DNA of 11,011 bases from DALYLB01 sp046154695 (GTDB lineage Bacteria > Acidobacteriota > Blastocatellia > RBC074), in assembly GCA_046154695.1 (NCBI GenBank), contig JBJXFI010000293.1, positions 1 to 11,011 of the forward strand, read 5' to 3'. Of the stretch, positions 8,403 to 11,011 are shown in pieces; within the stretch, counting starts at the first letter, position 1, and every line of letters begins with the position of its first letter. A model generated the notes under the pieces. It had not been told where the DNA came from. It did not search any database and worked only from the letters and a program-made list of their open reading frames with translations. The translations under genes were made by a program, and so were the position numbers.

Positions 8403-9689
8403 TCACTTCAGGCTGCGGCCCATCTCGGCGCGCAGAAAGAAACTTCCTTCGGTGACGACCTCCTCCCCTTCGGCCAGGCCGCGGGACACGTACGCCCATT
8501 CGCCGGTTTCTCCCGCAATCTCCAGTTTGCGGATCTGAAAGCTGCCGGGCGCGATCCTGACGAAAACGATCCGCTCATCGCCCAGAGTTTGCACGGCGCT
8601 TTTCGGGACGGCCAACACCCGCCGCGAGGCGCTCAGATCGAGGGCGACATCGACGAACATGCCGAGCTTGAGCGATTGACCCGGATTGCGCGCTTCGATG
8701 CGAACCTGAGCGGTTCGCGTTTGCGGATCGACCCGGGGATCGATATAGGCGATGGTCCCGCGAAGGGCGCGATTCGGGTAGCCGGGCGCGGTGATCGTCA
8801 CGCCGGCCCCGATTCGCAGCATTGCGAAGTCCTTCTCGTAAAAACTGGCGATGACCCAGACGGAGGAGAGATCGGTGACGGCGAAGAGCGTGTCCGTCGT
8901 CATCGCGACCTGCCCCGGGTTGGCGTTTCGCGCGGTGATCACGCCCGCGGAAGGCGCATGAACGGGAACCTCGGAGCGCACATCCGACGCCGTTCGGAGC
9001 GTGTCGATCTCGGCGTCAGTCAGGCCATAGAGCTTCATCCGCTCTCGCACTGCCGCATGCTCGGCGTGATGCTCCCGCAGCCGGGCCCGCACCTCTTCCT
9101 GCTCCTGCAGGCTCACGGCGCCGATCTCCACCAGTTTTTCAAACCGCCTGTCCTGGGAGACATGGAATTGGAGGTTCGCGTCCACCGTCAGGTACTTCAT
9201 CTGCGCCTCGGCCAGGTCGGAGCTGAAGATCATCGCGAGAACCTGTCCCTGCCGGACAAAATCGCCGAGCTTCACATCGACGCGGGTCAATCGCCCGCCG
9301 ACGAGAGGCGTGACGCGCGTCTCGCGATAGGCATTGGGTTGAATCGAGGCCGTCGTTCGCAGTTGTTCGGCCATGCTTCGCGCCTGGGCCCGCGCATAGC
9401 GCAGGCCCGCCCGATCGGCCATCTCGACGCCAATCGTCAGATCGGCTTTTGCGCCCGCCGATGTTGCGGCGAACGGGGGCGCCTGCGTCGCCGTATCCAC
9501 CGTCGGAACGGGCCTCGCGGCAATCGGCGCGATTCCGGATCTCGGACGGCGCGCGGCCAGATACGAGACGATCACCGCAAGGCACAACAGAAGACCGGCC
9601 GGCAGAAGCCATCTTCGCCGAAGCCGCCGGGGAGCCCGGTCACCCGACTCCAATTCATCCTTTTCTTCGCTCATGGGCTCCTCGCTCAT
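8403..9689 (-). CDS. RND efflux periplasmic adaptor (CusB/CzcB-type membrane fusion protein)
   Basis: The 428-residue adaptor would bridge an inner-membrane RND pump and an outer-membrane channel. After an acidic start and a basic RRLRRR (21-26), one TM anchor spans about 27-45. Residues about 60-85 are a Pro/Ala linker. The barrel-sandwich halves are around VTPLVGGRLTRVDVKLGDFV (126-145) and VHAPSAGVITARNANPGQV (243-261). They flank an alpha-helical hairpin (about 155-235) containing LREHHAEHAAVRERM (204-218). Beta-barrel and membrane-proximal domains follow (about 275-425), with LSSVWVIASFYEKD (274-287) typical of the CusB branch. The start at 9689 has GGAGG 5 nt upstream and overlaps the stop of the preceding gene as ATGA, so the two are translationally coupled. 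An in-frame ATG 5 codons later is a weaker alternative. The His cluster could suggest metal, but substrate is not decided by the sequence. Confidence 0.95.
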   Translation of the reverse strand: MSEEPMSEEKDELESGDRAPRRLRRRWLLPAGLLLCLAVIVSYLAARRPRSGIAPIAARPVPTVDTATQAPPFAATSAGAKADLTIGVEMADRAGLRYARAQARSMAEQLRTTASIQPNAYRETRVTPLVGGRLTRVDVKLGDFVRQGQVLAMIFSSDLAEAQMKYLTVDANLQFHVSQDRRFEKLVEIGAVSLQEQEEVRARLREHHAEHAAVRERMKLYGLTDAEIDTLRTASDVRSEVPVHAPSAGVITARNANPGQVAMTTDTLFAVTDLSSVWVIASFYEKDFAMLRIGAGVTITAPGYPNRALRGTIAYIDPRVDPQTRTAQVRIEARNPGQSLKLGMFVDVALDLSASRRVLAVPKSAVQTLGDERIVFVRIAPGSFQIRKLEIAGETGEWAYVSRGLAEGEEVVTEGSFFLRAEMGRSLK

Positions 9690-11011
9690 GGATTCCTCCC
9701 TGTTCGCGCCGGGGTGAAAGCGCCGCCCAGGGCGCTCTCCAGTTCGACAGCCGACAGAAAATACTCCCGCAGCGCTTCGGTATGGCCGATCTCGACCTCG
9801 GTCAGGCGGCGCTGTTCAGCGAGAACGTCGGTCAGCCGCAAGTGGCCGAGGTCATAGCTTGCCTGGGCGATGCGAAAATTGTCCTTCGAGGCCGCCAGCA
9901 GATCGAGATCGAAGGCCTTGAGCACGCGCTCCGCGCCGTCCCGCCGAATGAAGGCGGCCGCCACCTCCCGCCGGATGACGGATTCGAGGAACTCCCTTCG
10001 CAGCCGGGCCGCTTCGCGCGCGGCGACCGCGGCTTCGATGCCCCCCTGATTCCTGTTGCGAACCGGCAGATTGATCGAGACGCCGCCGCGCACCATGTAG
10101 TTGGTCATTCTCACCCGCTCCCGCTCCCCGGTGTCGGGACTGATTCCGAGTTGATCGAAGCGCAGCGCCTGCCGGCCGAATTGCGTGAAGAGGCTGAGAT
10201 CGAATCTCCCCTCCGTCTTCGCCTGTTCGATCATTGCGTCGGCGAGATTCTCGGCTTCGCGCGCCGCGTCCAGATCGGGGCGGGACGCGAGAGCGCGCGC
10301 GCGCGCCTGCTCCCTCGTCAGGGTGATCGCCGGCGCGGCAAATTCATCGCGCAGCAGCAGGGGCTCCTCCGGGGCCATTCCCAGCAGGTTCTTGAATTCC
10401 TCGAGCAGCAGATCGAGCCGCGCGCCGAGCGTCGCCCGCTCCGCGTCGAGCCGGCCCACCTCGACGCGCAACTGGCTCTGTTCGAGCGGCGCGCTCGCTC
10501 CGGCATCGACGCGGGCTTTTATGAGGTCGTGGCTGCGCCGGTTGATATCGACGAGCCGTTCGACCAGCTCCAGGTTTCGGGCCGTCGCGATCGATTCACC
10601 GTATTTTCGCCGCACGTCCGCCGCGAGGCGCCGCTCCCGATCGCCGATCTCCAGGCGCATCCGCTTCAGCTCCCGATCCGCAACCTCGACACGCCGCGCG
10701 CGGCGGCCGCCAAGCTCCAGCGGGAGCGAGACGCCCACATTGACCTCATTCATGCCCCGATCATTGACGCTCGATCCGCCCATCACATCGAGCATCGGAT
10801 TGGCGCGAAGCCCCGCCTGCCGGAGCCTTCCCAGCACCTCATCGAGTTCCTTGCGCTCCGCGAGCAGCTCGCCGTTCCTCTCGAACGCCCGCCGAATCTC
10901 CCTTTCGCGAATCCAGTAAAAGATGACGGGCGTGACGATCAGCACGTGCAGCAGCGAGCTGACCATTCCACCGAGCACCGGCGCGGCCAGCGGCTTCATC
11001 ACCTCCGATCC
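9686..11011 (-). CDS. RND efflux pump C-terminus fused to a TolC-family outer-membrane factor (partial, 5' end beyond the window)
   Basis: The frame is open to the right edge; 441 codons are visible. The first part, GSEVMKPLAAPVLGGMVSS then a hydrophobic stretch ending PVIFYWIRERE (11011 to about 10898), matches the last TM helix and end of a CusA/CzcA-type heavy-metal RND pump. Without any stop it continues directly into an outer-membrane factor: FERNGELLAERKELDEVLGR, PLELGGRRARRVEVADREL and two long coiled-coil repeats (roughly 10885-10380 and 10330-9740). The second repeat has VRGGVSINLPVRNRNQGGIE. The OMF part is about 400 residues and lacks the usual signal peptide and first 20-30 residues. 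The stop overlaps the adaptor start. RND pumps drive proton-coupled efflux through an adaptor and channel; here pump and channel are one chain, or were joined by an in-frame deletion or assembly error. Metal ions are a likely but unproven substrate. Confidence 0.88.
   Translation of the reverse strand, partial: GSEVMKPLAAPVLGGMVSSLLHVLIVTPVIFYWIREREIRRAFERNGELLAERKELDEVLGRLRQAGLRANPMLDVMGGSSVNDRGMNEVNVGVSLPLELGGRRARRVEVADRELKRMRLEIGDRERRLAADVRRKYGESIATARNLELVERLVDINRRSHDLIKARVDAGASAPLEQSQLRVEVGRLDAERATLGARLDLLLEEFKNLLGMAPEEPLLLRDEFAAPAITLTREQARARALASRPDLDAAREAENLADAMIEQAKTEGRFDLSLFTQFGRQALRFDQLGISPDTGERERVRMTNYMVRGGVSINLPVRNRNQGGIEAAVAAREAARLRREFLESVIRREVAAAFIRRDGAERVLKAFDLDLLAASKDNFRIAQASYDLGHLRLTDVLAEQRRLTEVEIGHTEALREYFLSAVELESALGGAFTPARTGRNP
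9695..9699 (-). promoter_or_regulatory. Ribosome binding site of the adaptor gene
   Basis: GGAGG on the minus strand lies 5 nt before the ATG at 9689 and within the last codons of the upstream RND::TolC gene. This supports translational coupling through the ATGA stop-start overlap. Confidence 0.75.

Noticed and set aside
8211..9857. Plus-strand open frame of 548 codons
   Set aside because: Antisense to the RND adaptor gene and its intergenic flank; no recognisable motif, whereas the minus strand encodes a full adaptor.

Overview
The window comes from a Gram-negative, GC-rich bacterium. It encodes an RND-type efflux system with a periplasmic adaptor and TolC-like outer-membrane factor, and most hand-counted stretches are roughly 58-73% GC. 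There are no rRNA, tRNA, phage or transposase genes, so lineage cannot be fixed. The intergenic palindromes and gene mix would suit an Acidobacteriota-like or similar uncultured phylum, but that is a guess.

Layout. Positions 1-2262 (minus strand) carry the first 754 codons of an exported VIT-VWA protein that runs off the left edge. A 324-bp divergent spacer (2263-2586) holds a near-perfect 52-nt palindrome and a good sigma70-type promoter for ndk (2587-3009, plus). After ndk, a second inverted repeat with perfect 20-bp arms separates it from an ABC exporter pair: an ATPase (3095-3772) and a MacB/FtsX-type permease (3780-5324). This pair converges on a long minus-strand gene (5367-8123) for a 918-residue protein. 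That protein has an N-terminal helical TPR/DUF4071-like region, a central patatin phospholipase domain and a hydrophobic C-terminus. A possible 25-codon upstream ORF overlaps its start. Further upstream on the minus strand are a CusB/CzcB-type adaptor (8403-9689) and the 3' part of an RND pump gene fused in frame to a TolC-family domain (9686 to the right edge).

How the genes work together. The RND::TolC fusion and the adaptor overlap by ATGA, so they are almost certainly one translationally coupled tripartite-efflux operon. The ABC ATPase and permease are spaced by 7 nt and form one exporter; no MacA-type adaptor lies next to them. The patatin gene lies 279 nt downstream of the efflux operon on the same strand. 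It may be read through from that operon or transcribed separately.

Most notable points are the patatin protein (an architecture reminiscent of membrane-attacking immune or conflict effectors, by inference) with its overlapping small ORF, the RND-TolC junction that lacks any visible export signal between the two halves, and two unrelated strong palindromes flanking ndk.
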